A DNA stretch of 64,000 bases from a virus. Below, piece by piece: positions 22,980 to 31,250 of the stretch. The number at the start of each line of letters is the position of its first letter. Position 1 is the first letter of the stretch. The notes beneath the pieces are model-generated. The model was not told the origin of the DNA and did not search any database. It saw nothing but the letters and a program-made list of their open reading frames with translations. The stretch is from the IMG/VR virus record IMGVR_UViG_3300020200_000015, positions 1-64,000 of that record; one strand, 5' to 3'. The position numbers were made by a program, and so were the translations under genes.

Positions 22980-25138
22980 CTGTTTTCCCTCAGAACAACA
23001 ACATCTGTCATGGCATAGCTACCCTTTTCAGTCCTGCGACCGAAGGCTTGGATAACGCTACCGACCTTGACGCGATGCTTAGACTTAGGCCAATCGCTCG
23101 GCCAAACAATCACATCCATCTCACCATCAGCAGTTAGCAGCGAGACGAATGCCATCATACCGCTCTTAGCCTGGTGCTCCTTGACCCTAGATACCATGCC
23201 GCCAACCATGGCACATGTAGGTTGTTTCGCCGACTCTGGCGTAATGCATTTCGCAAGCTGCTCTTTGAAATGAGCAAGCGGATTATGCACCAGGTAGAAA
23301 CCAAGCACATCTTTCTCTTTAGTGGCAAGCTCTCCGAGAGTTACCTCATCGTGCACGCTCGACTTGCACAGGTGCTTGGCAATGCTAGCTCTATCGCCGA
23401 AGCAATCGAGCGCGCCGCCAAACACGAGGCCGCTGATCTGGTTGGCGTTTAGCTTCACTCGACCAATGAATTCGTACTCATCAGAATACGGACGACGCTC
23501 AATAATCTGCTTGGACTTGCTGCCAACATGCTTGATGCACTCAAGCCCCATACGGATAGCGCCATCTTCGATCGAATAGCTCTCGGCGCTCTTGTTGACA
23601 TCTGGCTGAAGAATCTTAATGCCAAGCCGATCACACTCTTTGATGTAGATCTCTTTGCTCTTGGTTTGCAATGCGCTGCACATGAATTGCAGCGGGTAAT
23701 GCTGCTTCATGAACATGTCAGCGTATGCAATGTAGCCATAGCATACAGCGTGACTCTTGTTGAAGATGTACTTCTGGCAGGCAAGGATCTTATCCCACAG
23801 AGCCTCGACTGCCATCTCCTCAAAGCCCTTGGCAATGCAGCCAGCCTTGAAGTCATCGTACACTTCTGACAGACCCTTATTGCTGCTGTTCGCAGTCTTG
23901 GCGATGATCTTTCTCACCTTGTCAGACTTGGCCATGCTAAAGCCTGCAATGTCAACGCAAATTCGCATGACCTGCTCTTGGTAGAGAATGACGCCGTGCG
24001 TGTCCGATAGGATAGGCTCAAGCTCCGGCACAATGTAGCGCGCACTACCCTCATTGCGGGCAGTGATAAACTGGCTCACATCAAGTCCAGGGCGAATTAG
24101 AGCGTTGACAGCAGCAACATCACGAAATTGAATATCACTCAGACTCTGCAGAATGCTAACCGACTTAAGCTCTTCAAACTGAAAGACTGCAACGGTTTCG
24201 CCTCGTTCGAATCCCTTGAGCGTATCCTTGTCGTCAAGTGGCAAGTTGTAGAAATCAATCTCGCTGCCAACCATCTTGATTGCGCGGCTGATGATTGAAA
24301 GATTATCGACAGTCAAGATGTCAAGCTTGACATAGCCAAGGCTATCAAGCTCTTCACCATCCCATCCGGTAGCTAGCTGTCCGGTTACGGCAGCTTCGCC
24401 GGGTGGTCGCTGCATAGGTATCTCAGCGCCCATAGGGCCACGAGACAAAATCACAGCGCTTGGGTGGGTCGTTAGCTGGCGAACAAAACCTTGCAGAGAC
24501 CTGGCGTAGAGGAAGAGTTCTGGGTACTTGTCCTCGTAATCCTTCAACGATGGCGACTCTTCAAACGCCTCATCGAATGTCTTAGCGTCTCCGATCAGCT
24601 TGGTGATTACCTTCACCTCGTTGAACTCGAGCTGATACACCTGCGACAGCTCATCAATCGCACTCCTCGGCTTGTAGATCGATGGCACGCCAACCTTGGC
24701 AATGCGATTGAGACCGTACTTGCCACGCAAGTAATCAATCACCGCATCACGGTCGCTAAAGTCAGTGTCAATATCTGGCAAGCTGATGCGCTCTGGATTC
24801 AAGAAGCGCTCGAAGATCAACCCAAACTTCAACGGATCGATCGTCGTAATGCCTGACAAGAAGACAACTAGGCTACCGGCAGCCGAGCCTCTACCTGGGC
24901 CAACTACGATCGCATTCAGCTTCGCCCAACGAATGTAGTCGGCGATGATCAGAATTACGCTCGAGTACCCACTGTTATTAAATACCTTGATTTCGTGCTC
25001 AAGACGCCGATAGTATTCAATCGGCGGAGCGAAGTACTTGCCCGACTTGATATAGCTCTGCAGATTCTCTCTGCAGAGATTGTAGAGACGCTGATTATCA
25101 GTTACGGCAACGGTGCCTGCTTCGTTGTCCCTAGACAT
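22976..25138 (-). CDS. dnaE: DNA polymerase III alpha, polymerase part (lacks PHP domain)
   Basis: A 720-residue C-family polymerase. It starts a short distance before the palm: LEHEIKVFNNSGYSSVILII, GPGRGSAAGSLVVFLSG near residue 79, catalytic PDIDTDF near 123 and the third aspartate in VKLDIL near 273. Fingers (GVILYQEQVM, FNKSHAVCYGYIAY), the HhH region and an OB fold (MVGGMVSRVKEHQAKSG, GEMDVIVWPS) follow. The N-terminal PHP domain is a separate gene at 28115 to 28984, six genes upstream. No intein remnant is seen. It overlaps the upstream gene by 37 bases. It should be the phage replicase, working with the clamp at 25933. Confidence 0.93.
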   Translation of the reverse strand: MSRDNEAGTVAVTDNQRLYNLCRENLQSYIKSGKYFAPPIEYYRRLEHEIKVFNNSGYSSVILIIADYIRWAKLNAIVVGPGRGSAAGSLVVFLSGITTIDPLKFGLIFERFLNPERISLPDIDTDFSDRDAVIDYLRGKYGLNRIAKVGVPSIYKPRSAIDELSQVYQLEFNEVKVITKLIGDAKTFDEAFEESPSLKDYEDKYPELFLYARSLQGFVRQLTTHPSAVILSRGPMGAEIPMQRPPGEAAVTGQLATGWDGEELDSLGYVKLDILTVDNLSIISRAIKMVGSEIDFYNLPLDDKDTLKGFERGETVAVFQFEELKSVSILQSLSDIQFRDVAAVNALIRPGLDVSQFITARNEGSARYIVPELEPILSDTHGVILYQEQVMRICVDIAGFSMAKSDKVRKIIAKTANSSNKGLSEVYDDFKAGCIAKGFEEMAVEALWDKILACQKYIFNKSHAVCYGYIAYADMFMKQHYPLQFMCSALQTKSKEIYIKECDRLGIKILQPDVNKSAESYSIEDGAIRMGLECIKHVGSKSKQIIERRPYSDEYEFIGRVKLNANQISGLVFGGALDCFGDRASIAKHLCKSSVHDEVTLGELATKEKDVLGFYLVHNPLAHFKEQLAKCITPESAKQPTCAMVGGMVSRVKEHQAKSGMMAFVSLLTADGEMDVIVWPSDWPKSKHRVKVGSVIQAFGRRTEKGSYAMTDVVVLRENR

Positions 25139-25686
25139 GCAGAGTACTTACCCGATTCGCCGTCGTAGATGAACAAACCTGCGGCAACACATTGCGTGAG
25201 CACCTCATAGATTACAAGCAGATCATTCGGCTTGAGGGATGAAATGGTATTGAGTTCTTGGACGAGTCCAGCGATAGTCATGTCATCTTTGCTAGCAACT
25301 GCATCATAGATGACATAGCTCATCGAGCCACTTCTGTACGGGTTGCCTGTGCGCTTGAACTCGTGTGCCCAACGCCAAGGCAGCGAGCTTTTGATGTAGT
25401 CGGGAAGCTCGACATCATCAATCTCTTTCTTCTCGATCGCTACGTTCTTAGGAATCGACCTAACGGCGTCAAAATGCTCTCGCTCTTTCGCAGATACGAA
25501 AGAGGAGATGTCAAGCTTACCGACAGGCTCTGGCTCAGGCTGCTTGACATCACGCTCAAAGTCAACCGAGTAAACGATGTGGCACTTCTTGCAGACAGCC
25601 TCATCTTTGCCTTGGTAGAAAACGCTAGCAGTCGAATCGCAAGCTGAGCAGTCGCCTACAACGTCACCAATCTTAAGGTGTTCCAT
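25102..25686 (-). CDS. zinc-ribbon protein of unknown function
   Basis: A 194-residue protein with an N-terminal zinc ribbon (CSACDSTASVF ... AVCKKCHIVY), an acidic proline-rich linker and a C-terminal alpha-helical domain (ELNTISSLKPNDLLVIYEVL). It lies between the clamp and polymerase genes and overlaps both neighbours (14 and 37 bases). It might link clamp, polymerase or template, but this is inference from position only. Confidence 0.55.
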   Translation of the reverse strand: MEHLKIGDVVGDCSACDSTASVFYQGKDEAVCKKCHIVYSVDFERDVKQPEPEPVGKLDISSFVSAKEREHFDAVRSIPKNVAIEKKEIDDVELPDYIKSSLPWRWAHEFKRTGNPYRSGSMSYVIYDAVASKDDMTIAGLVQELNTISSLKPNDLLVIYEVLTQCVAAGLFIYDGESGKYSACLGTTKQAPLP

Positions 25687-25936
25687 CGTTCAGATAGTCG
25701 ATAAGCGGGCTGATCTTCCCTTCTTCATTCTTGGCAGCAGTCTTCTTGCTACGCTCAAGAGCTACCAAGTCAATGCTTCCAAACGACACGCCGCCTTTTG
25801 AGCTGGCAGCTACCGCAAGGTTTGACTTGCCCTCAGCAATGCTGAGGAGCTTGTCGCCAACATTCGTAGTCTGCTTACGTGAGACGACCTTGATTGGGTC
25901 GCGCACGTTTTTGTCGTCTTCGAATAGCCCGGTCAC
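25673..25936 (-). CDS. hypothetical protein between clamp and polymerase genes
   Basis: An 87-residue protein. GTG 25936 overlaps the clamp stop by GTGA and is preferred to an upstream in-frame ATG that lies within the clamp gene. It is Lys- and Ser-rich with VSFGSIDLVALERSKKT in the middle. No family recognised. Confidence 0.55.
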   Translation of the reverse strand: MTGLFEDDKNVRDPIKVVSRKQTTNVGDKLLSIAEGKSNLAVAASSKGGVSFGSIDLVALERSKKTAAKNEEGKISPLIDYLNDGTP

Positions 25937-27054
25937 TGCTGGATGCAGGTGATCAAGTAGGTAAAGCCTTCCTCTTCGATCCAAAGCTTGCCGTCGCTTT
26001 GCACATTGCATACGACAGAATCGGGGCTTTGAGTAACAATCGCGCCGTCAAGGAAGTTGTTTACCTGATACGAATACTTGGCGATAACGCCGTCGCCCAT
26101 GTCTTCGAGATCACCTGGCATCTTGAAGGAGCTAGCAGTGATGGTCTCACTGCCCTCAGCACGATTGCTGATCGACAAGTGCAGCTCAACCTTGTCGTCC
26201 TTCTTAGTAATCTCGATGTTGAGCGACTTGTAGACTTGATCGGTCAAGATCATCAATCGATTGATGACGCCGATGAATTCTTGCTTAGGAATCGTGATGA
26301 GAACTCCCTGCTGCTTGGTTGACAAGAAGTTCTTGTATGGGACAAACTTGGCATCAATCAGTCGCACACTAGCGATGAGGTTGATATCCTCACAAATGAT
26401 GACAACCTGCTTGGCGTTCGTACTGAGGCCAAGAGTTACGTCGCCATGACAATACTCAAGAATGCCGCCGAACAACGGCATCAGCAAGATAGAGTCGCCC
26501 GTGTAGGCAATCGGCGTATTGGCAACACTCAGACGCCGATTGTCAGTAGCGGCAAAGTTGCCATCGAAGTTCACACCCTGGTAGCTGATCTTCGTCACAT
26601 CCTTGCTGACGGCAACAACAGCCTTTGCCCAGGGATGTTGAAGTGCAGAGGCGTCACAGCGACCAATCACATTATGCGCATAATCGTTGACCGGGAACTC
26701 CGAGGGGTCAGCGTAGCGCGGAAGCTCGTACTTGCCGTTTGTGACGACGACAATCGGGCCGTTGATCTTATCTTGGCGAATGTCAACGTCTGCTGTTGTG
26801 CTAGCCTTCAAGATAGCAGACAGCAGACGGTACTCAACGAGGAAGTGCTCTGGGAAATCGTCAACGTTAGCGAGTGCAAGGTCGCCATAATCGACAGTCA
26901 AGAAAGCGTTGAAGTCAGTTGTACTAACAAGCAAACGCCTCGTCTCACGATTCAGACGAAACTGCACATAATCGGCAACCTTCATGATTTTGTTGCCAAC
27001 CGCAGTCCCCAAGATATTGAGAATGCCAACCAGACGATCTCTATTCAGAATCAC
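25933..27054 (-). CDS. dnaN: DNA polymerase III sliding clamp (DnaN-like)
   Basis: A 373-residue protein with the three-domain length of bacterial beta clamp (about 370) and its landmarks: FAATDNRRLSVANTP (compare FVATDGHRLA), DAKFVPYKNFL, and a C-terminal ending in a strand with TYLITCIQQ. N-terminal conservation is low, as usual in phage clamps. It starts with GTG at 27054 in a GTGA overlap. It should tether the split polymerase. A phage clamp together with a C-family polymerase implies that the phage replaces much of the host replisome; a clamp loader is not seen here. Confidence 0.85.
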   Translation of the reverse strand: MILNRDRLVGILNILGTAVGNKIMKVADYVQFRLNRETRRLLVSTTDFNAFLTVDYGDLALANVDDFPEHFLVEYRLLSAILKASTTADVDIRQDKINGPIVVVTNGKYELPRYADPSEFPVNDYAHNVIGRCDASALQHPWAKAVVAVSKDVTKISYQGVNFDGNFAATDNRRLSVANTPIAYTGDSILLMPLFGGILEYCHGDVTLGLSTNAKQVVIICEDINLIASVRLIDAKFVPYKNFLSTKQQGVLITIPKQEFIGVINRLMILTDQVYKSLNIEITKKDDKVELHLSISNRAEGSETITASSFKMPGDLEDMGDGVIAKYSYQVNNFLDGAIVTQSPDSVVCNVQSDGKLWIEEEGFTYLITCIQQ

Positions 27055-27335
27055 GACGCAGGTTCCTTCTTATCGGTTTGTGAATCAGATGACGCCTTCC
27101 TAGCCGCATTGGGATCGTAACCAATTTCCTTCAGCACCATCTCAGACCCAATGAGCAGAATAGTCTCATTTGCGTCCTTCATAGCGGCGGCACCGAACAC
27201 CTTTGCCCAAGGAATTGTCACAGACTTGTGACGCCTCTTCACCTTGAAGGTGATACCACCCGGAGTCACTGTCACGGTGACGCCCGGATAGCCAGTCAAC
27301 TCTCTCACAAGCGGCTTGCTCAGGACCGTACCCAT
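27051..27335 (-). CDS. hypothetical protein with a long overlap
   Basis: A 94-residue protein with beta-type GVTVTVTPGGITFKVKRRHK followed by VTIPWAKVFGAAAM. The start at ATG 27335 is preceded by GAAGGA at good spacing. It overlaps the upstream gene by 170 bases in another frame, which is unusual here; see the neighbouring entry. It is coupled to the clamp by GTGA. Function unknown. Confidence 0.6.
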   Translation of the reverse strand: MGTVLSKPLVRELTGYPGVTVTVTPGGITFKVKRRHKSVTIPWAKVFGAAAMKDANETILLIGSEMVLKEIGYDPNAARKASSDSQTDKKEPAS

Positions 27336-27762
27336 ACTTTTCCTTCAGTAAATCGATGTAGCTTGCAGGAATCTTCTCACCGCCTGGAAGCAAACGCTGC
27401 TTCCACTGCTGTATGAGCCATGCCAAATCTTCGGCAATCTCATCATCAGTTGGCGGTAGCCATTCAGCAAGAGGTCTACTCTTGACCTGAACTAGCCTAT
27501 CAGCCAGCTTACCGGGTTTGTATCCTCGTCTAAGTAATTCCGAGGTGGCTTTTGCATGGGACCACTTGAGAAACGACGGATGATACATGTAGACTGGAAC
27601 GAGCGGGTCATCCCAGTCTGGATTCGGGATGTCATTATGTACGTCGTGAATGATGCCAAGCAGCCGAATAGTCATCAACCTGAACGAGAGCAGTTGCCTC
27701 GTTGCCAGATAGACATACGGCACGCGCACGAAGCGCACTGCTGGCCAATCACCCCAAGCCAT
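27166..27762 (-). CDS. possible pyrimidine dimer DNA glycosylase-like protein
   Basis: A 198-residue frame starting in a TAATG overlap. Residues 10 to 95 (VRVPYVYLATRQLLSFRLMT, YMYHPSFLKWSHAKATSELL, RRGYKPGKLADR) resemble Pyr_excise/DenV-type proteins in the layout of the N-terminal LxxxHLxxxxREL block and the later F-YxKLxFLxxR-RG block, but the match is loose. The last 55 residues lie in the 170-base overlap with the next gene and have shadow-like composition, so the real protein may end near 27340 through a frameshift or have gained a tail. Confidence 0.4.
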   Translation of the reverse strand: MAWGDWPAVRFVRVPYVYLATRQLLSFRLMTIRLLGIIHDVHNDIPNPDWDDPLVPVYMYHPSFLKWSHAKATSELLRRGYKPGKLADRLVQVKSRPLAEWLPPTDDEIAEDLAWLIQQWKQRLLPGGEKIPASYIDLLKEKYGYGPEQAACERVDWLSGRHRDSDSGWYHLQGEEASQVCDNSLGKGVRCRRYEGRK

Positions 27763-28115
27763 TACGTAACTTTCCAGATGCCGTCGGGACGCATCCTACA
27801 TATTGCAAGTACTTGATATAGGGCAGTCTTCACGTTGCCATCGGTTGAATCCCAATAGCTGATGCCCATCTCATTCCCAAGCTGGGCGATAGCTTTCTCT
27901 AGAATCGGGATAGCGTTGGCGGCAAGGGAACCATCAAGCGCTTTGATACCACCATTGATGACTTTGTACAAACGATCAGCGTAGTTGTACGTCATTGCGA
28001 GGCCGAGCTGCGTCGTGCCGCCGACAGCATAAATTGATCCTCGCATGAAGTGCTTTTCTTCAGAATGCAAGACTCTACCAGTCACAGGGTGACACAGGTC
28101 GAGGTCGTAGCTCAT
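27762..28115 (-). CDS. conserved phage protein of unknown function
   Basis: A 117-residue protein with a pattern seen in many phages: YDLDLCHPVTGRVLHSEEKH, then GSIYAVGGTTQLGLAMTYNY and YWDSTDGNVKTALYQVLAI, ending RPDGIWKV. The conserved order LxHPVTG, YxxGGT, TYNYA, YW-T-GN-ALxxLL, PDGxW is a recognisable but uncharacterised family. It overlaps both neighbours by TAATG. Confidence 0.65.
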   Translation of the reverse strand: MSYDLDLCHPVTGRVLHSEEKHFMRGSIYAVGGTTQLGLAMTYNYADRLYKVINGGIKALDGSLAANAIPILEKAIAQLGNEMGISYWDSTDGNVKTALYQVLAICRMRPDGIWKVT

Positions 28116-28984
28116 TATTCTTTGAATGATGGCACCTTAGTGCCTTGACGAAGATCAAAAGATTCAACAACATTGGCAACTTCGCCAGTTCGCCAGACAG
28201 CCTCTTGCAGTTCGACGCTGTTGACGAAATAGCCGTCACCATGAAGAAGGTCAAACGCAGCGCACACCTCATCTTCAGACATGATGTGGCGGTCGCCACG
28301 AAACGGGAACTCCCAATACGGGTTGCGTGAATTCTTAGCCGCTAGGTAGCGCTCGAAGAAGTCACGATCCGATACGGTAGCATAATGTGGATCAACTGTG
28401 GCTACCAACTTGATGGCATCGTTAGTCTTTGCCTCAGTTAGCAACGCAGCGTTGTACACGCGCTGCGACTCAGTTTGGCTTGGTTGAACCTCCCAATAGA
28501 GGTTATCACCGTACAACTCGCTCAGTTCAGCGTAGCAAGTAGCTATGCCGTTCATGCCAGCGGCAAAGAATCTTGCCGCAGCCCATCCCTTGATGTCCGA
28601 CGTTAGGCAGATGATGCCCTCATTGAACTTGGCAAGTGCAGCCATATCCACGCGAGGATGGTAATAGAAGTACATTGAGCCAATAGTGGCAAGCTTAGTC
28701 AGGTTACTAAGCCCGACACTATTCTTCGCCAAAAGCACCAGCGTACTAGACTGCTGCTGCTTCAGCGATTTGTCCTGCGCTACATTGACTTCCATGCCGA
28801 AGATCGGCTTGACGCCGGTCTTCTTGCACGCATTATAGAGTTGAATAACGCCGCTCAACGTGCCGTTATCGGTCACGCAAGCGGCGCTACCGCCCAACTC
28901 CAGGACGCGCTCAACCAGCCGAGATGGCTTTATGAGAGATCTTCCTACCGACCTGTCAGTGTGACAATGTAGGTGGACAAACAT
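28115..28984 (-). CDS. PHP domain of DNA polymerase III alpha as a separate protein
   Basis: A 289-residue protein equal to the N-terminal PHP part of DnaE: FVHLHCHTDRSVGRSLIKPS, CVTDNGTLSGVIQLYNACKK, TGVKPIFGMEVNVAQ and TVDPHYATVSD, ending AVWRTGEVANVVESFDL ... VPSFKE, which corresponds to the linker just before the palm in bacterial enzymes. The site normally TDHG reads TDNG, so at least one metal ligand is altered. The polymerase portion is at 22976. The two presumably associate to form the replicase. Confidence 0.85.
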   Translation of the reverse strand: MFVHLHCHTDRSVGRSLIKPSRLVERVLELGGSAACVTDNGTLSGVIQLYNACKKTGVKPIFGMEVNVAQDKSLKQQQSSTLVLLAKNSVGLSNLTKLATIGSMYFYYHPRVDMAALAKFNEGIICLTSDIKGWAAARFFAAGMNGIATCYAELSELYGDNLYWEVQPSQTESQRVYNAALLTEAKTNDAIKLVATVDPHYATVSDRDFFERYLAAKNSRNPYWEFPFRGDRHIMSEDEVCAAFDLLHGDGYFVNSVELQEAVWRTGEVANVVESFDLRQGTKVPSFKE

Positions 28985-28987
28985 CTC

Positions 28988-29260
28988 TCACTGGATTGAT
29001 TCGTCACCGTCAAACAGCTTCTCGCTGCCATTAGTCTCGGCGTTATCCGTGACTGGGACAAGAGTGAGGCTATTGTCATCGTTGATGATCATATCAAAAA
29101 GACCACCGACGCGGAAGCCAAGCTCATGCAGGTATTGCGCGCTGAACCTGATGGCTGGAATCTTCTGTCCGTTAGCGGTTGACACGTTGTACGCCATCTT
29201 GAGACGGCGCTTACGCGGGACTTCAACGGCAACCTTGATGTAGAGCTTATCGTTTTGCAT
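28988..29260 (-). CDS. SymE/AbrB-like small protein
   Basis: A 90-residue protein whose centre IPAIRFSAQYLHELGFRVGG followed by FDMIINDDNSLTLVPV resembles the SymE-type swapped-hairpin fold (PxIRLxGxWLxxxGFxxGxxxxV...LxIxP). SymE proteins are AbrB-superfamily members with toxin-like RNase activity in E. coli; whether this one is active is unknown. The acidic C-terminus is not part of the fold. Confidence 0.4.
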   Translation of the reverse strand: MQNDKLYIKVAVEVPRKRRLKMAYNVSTANGQKIPAIRFSAQYLHELGFRVGGLFDMIINDDNSLTLVPVTDNAETNGSEKLFDGDESIQ

Positions 29261-29274
29261 GGCTTTGGAATTGG

Positions 29275-29493
29275 TTAGACCTTAACCACTATACGGCTAG
29301 TAACTAGCTTTGTAAAGTGCTCCAAGGTAGATATGCAAGTTATTTTTGCCAGCTTCATGAATACCGACAAGCGATCGATATTCGCTAGCGGGAACCAGTA
29401 CTGCGCTTGAGTTGGGCAGCTCTCTCTAGCCTCACAGATTGCCATGAGTTCTTTGCTATGCTCAAGCTCAAACAGCACAACGTTGTCAGGCAT
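29275..29493 (-). CDS. hypothetical protein
   Basis: A 72-residue protein (MPDNVVLFELEHSKELMAIC ...) that overlaps the upstream sigma-factor gene by 8 bases. Three cysteines, no ribbon spacing, no membrane segment. Not recognised. Confidence 0.5.
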   Translation of the reverse strand: MPDNVVLFELEHSKELMAICEARESCPTQAQYWFPLANIDRLSVFMKLAKITCISTLEHFTKLVTSRIVVKV

Positions 29494-30103
29494 TTTTGAT
29501 TCTAACTTTCAAAATTGATTCTACCGCCGGCTGGATCCTGCTATACAGTACGTGGCGCACGCGACTTGTCAAGATGCCGAGCCTACCAGCAACAGCCTCT
29601 GGTGGATTACCTTGACGAAGCAGATCGAAAATCTTGCGGTCATCAGGCTTCAGCAAGTTAGAGACGGCATCACAGATATCGTTACCGTGAACTACGTCGT
29701 TGACATCTGGCTGAATCAATTCAGGCTCGGTGATGTAGTCGAACGACGACATCTCATCTGAATCTGTCTCGCCCAAGATTGGGATGATGGCACCCTTCGG
29801 CTTACGCTTCGCAACATTGGCAGCGTACTTCTCATCAATCATTGCGTTGCGAACGTAGGTGATGAAGAGCTTCAAGAACCTTCTCTCATTGTGCTCTTCA
29901 GAAAATCCGTCCTCGTAGACGAACTTGATGCAAGCCTCATGAAGCTTGACTAGCGCGAGGTTGTACAGACTGTCAACATCCTCAACTCGCTTCAACATTG
30001 CGTCACGCGAATAGGGCATGACAATACTCCGAATCATTTGCGCAAGCTTCTTCTCGATTTCGTTGAAGCCGACAGGTTTCTTGTTGATGATGATTGCTAG
30101 CAT
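29486..30103 (-). CDS. sigma-70-like RNA polymerase sigma factor
   Basis: A 205-residue protein with sigma region 2 features (DVDSLYNLALVKLHEACIKF, FLKLFITYVRNAMIDEKY) and a C-terminal region 4-like HTH (LLKPDDRKIFDLLRQGNPPE, AVAGRLGILTSRVRHVLYSR). Size fits small group 3/4 phage sigma factors. Start taken at ATG 30103, seven bases after GGGAGG; an in-frame extension to 30160 has no such site. It likely switches host RNA polymerase to phage promoters. An 85-base gap separates it from the primase gene. Confidence 0.65.
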   Translation of the reverse strand: MLAIIINKKPVGFNEIEKKLAQMIRSIVMPYSRDAMLKRVEDVDSLYNLALVKLHEACIKFVYEDGFSEEHNERRFLKLFITYVRNAMIDEKYAANVAKRKPKGAIIPILGETDSDEMSSFDYITEPELIQPDVNDVVHGNDICDAVSNLLKPDDRKIFDLLRQGNPPEAVAGRLGILTSRVRHVLYSRIQPAVESILKVRIKNA

Positions 30104-30188
30104 TTGCCTCCCTAACGCTTGGCAACAGGCTAACCGCAACGCCATTGCAGGCAAGCGCAAAGCAAACTTTTTTTAGCCGCAAGCCAGT

Positions 30189-31250
30189 TCACTTTTTAAC
30201 CTGCGTAACTTTGTGGCGTGTAACAGTTAACGGTCCAGCCAACTGATCAGACTCATAATGGCAGTACCGAGTCCCAAAATCAATTGCATGAAATAACTCT
30301 TCTGGCGTGCAGTCTCCAGGATCCTTGCCGATTGGGCACATGTAGATCCATGCAGCTTTTCCGACAGTTGGGATCATTCTATCGACCAGATCCCAACCAC
30401 GCAAGCCATCAAGGTCTGGCATGATGCCGTGATTGTCAAAGTCTTTGAGTAGTCGCAACTGCTGATCACTAATCATGTTAGTGAAGCAAGCCATCGGATG
30501 AACACTACCCAACGTCAGCGACTCGATCTTAATAGCATCGAGAATCGACTCGACCATGATGTACGAGCGCGCTTCAAGACAACTATCGTAGTTGAACAGA
30601 ATCTCACCCTGCGGCGAGTTCTTGGGATAGCGCTTCGCGCCACCCTTCTTAGGCTGAGCGTAGAAGACGCTTCGCAACTGCCCGCGAAACTTGATAGGTA
30701 TGACGATGGCATAGCCGATAGACTGGCTCATTGTGCAGCCAATCTCGAACTTGTCCATGTACTCTGGCGTTATGTGACGCTCGGTAGTCAGCCATTCCCT
30801 AGCTGCAATCGACTGATTATCATGGCACTTGGTAATCAGCTTGTAGTCGTCAGGAAGATCAAAGTACTCAATAGGCTTGTCATCTTCAATCTGCGGCTTG
30901 GCTATCTTCAACTTAAGAACAAGCGCATCAGTGCCATCAACATTGGCGCTACCAAAACGCTCTTGCAGAACATCGATAGCTTGTGGAAAGCTGATGTTCA
31001 TGCAGTGGCTAATGAGATGGACTAGGTTGCCTTTGAAGTTGCAAGCCCAGCAATTGAAAAGCCCTTTGAACTTTCCAGACTCAGCAATGCTGATTCTCTT
31101 CTTATGCCTGTCCTCGGCATGATTATCAGTTGGACAAGCAAAGTACAGCTCATGCCCATTCTTATTTGATCGCCTCTCAAAGTCGAGGCCAAGATTAGTC
31201 AGAACCAGCGCCACCTCTGAGCGCTGCATTAGCAAGCCAAAGTCAATCAT
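30189..31250 (-). CDS. DnaG-like primase (zinc finger and Toprim)
   Basis: A 353-residue primase. N-terminal zinc finger: YFACPTDNHAEDRHKKR ... LFNCWACNFKGNLVHLI (C-H-C-C). Toprim domain: SYIMVESILDAI (catalytic Glu), MPDLDGLRGWDLV (DxD) and GKDPGDCTPE. Compared with E. coli DnaG (581 residues) it lacks the helicase-binding C-terminal domain, as in many phage primases. Starts in a TAATG overlap with the DnaB-like stop; the two would act together at the fork. Confidence 0.85.
   Translation of the reverse strand: MIDFGLLMQRSEVALVLTNLGLDFERRSNKNGHELYFACPTDNHAEDRHKKRISIAESGKFKGLFNCWACNFKGNLVHLISHCMNISFPQAIDVLQERFGSANVDGTDALVLKLKIAKPQIEDDKPIEYFDLPDDYKLITKCHDNQSIAAREWLTTERHITPEYMDKFEIGCTMSQSIGYAIVIPIKFRGQLRSVFYAQPKKGGAKRYPKNSPQGEILFNYDSCLEARSYIMVESILDAIKIESLTLGSVHPMACFTNMISDQQLRLLKDFDNHGIMPDLDGLRGWDLVDRMIPTVGKAAWIYMCPIGKDPGDCTPEELFHAIDFGTRYCHYESDQLAGPLTVTRHKVTQVKK

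Noticed and set aside
22976-28984. Split intein (cyanobacterial DnaE type) as the explanation of the divided polymerase.
   Set aside because: The PHP protein ends and the polymerase begins with ordinary DnaE-like sequence; no intein motifs or extra residues are at the break.
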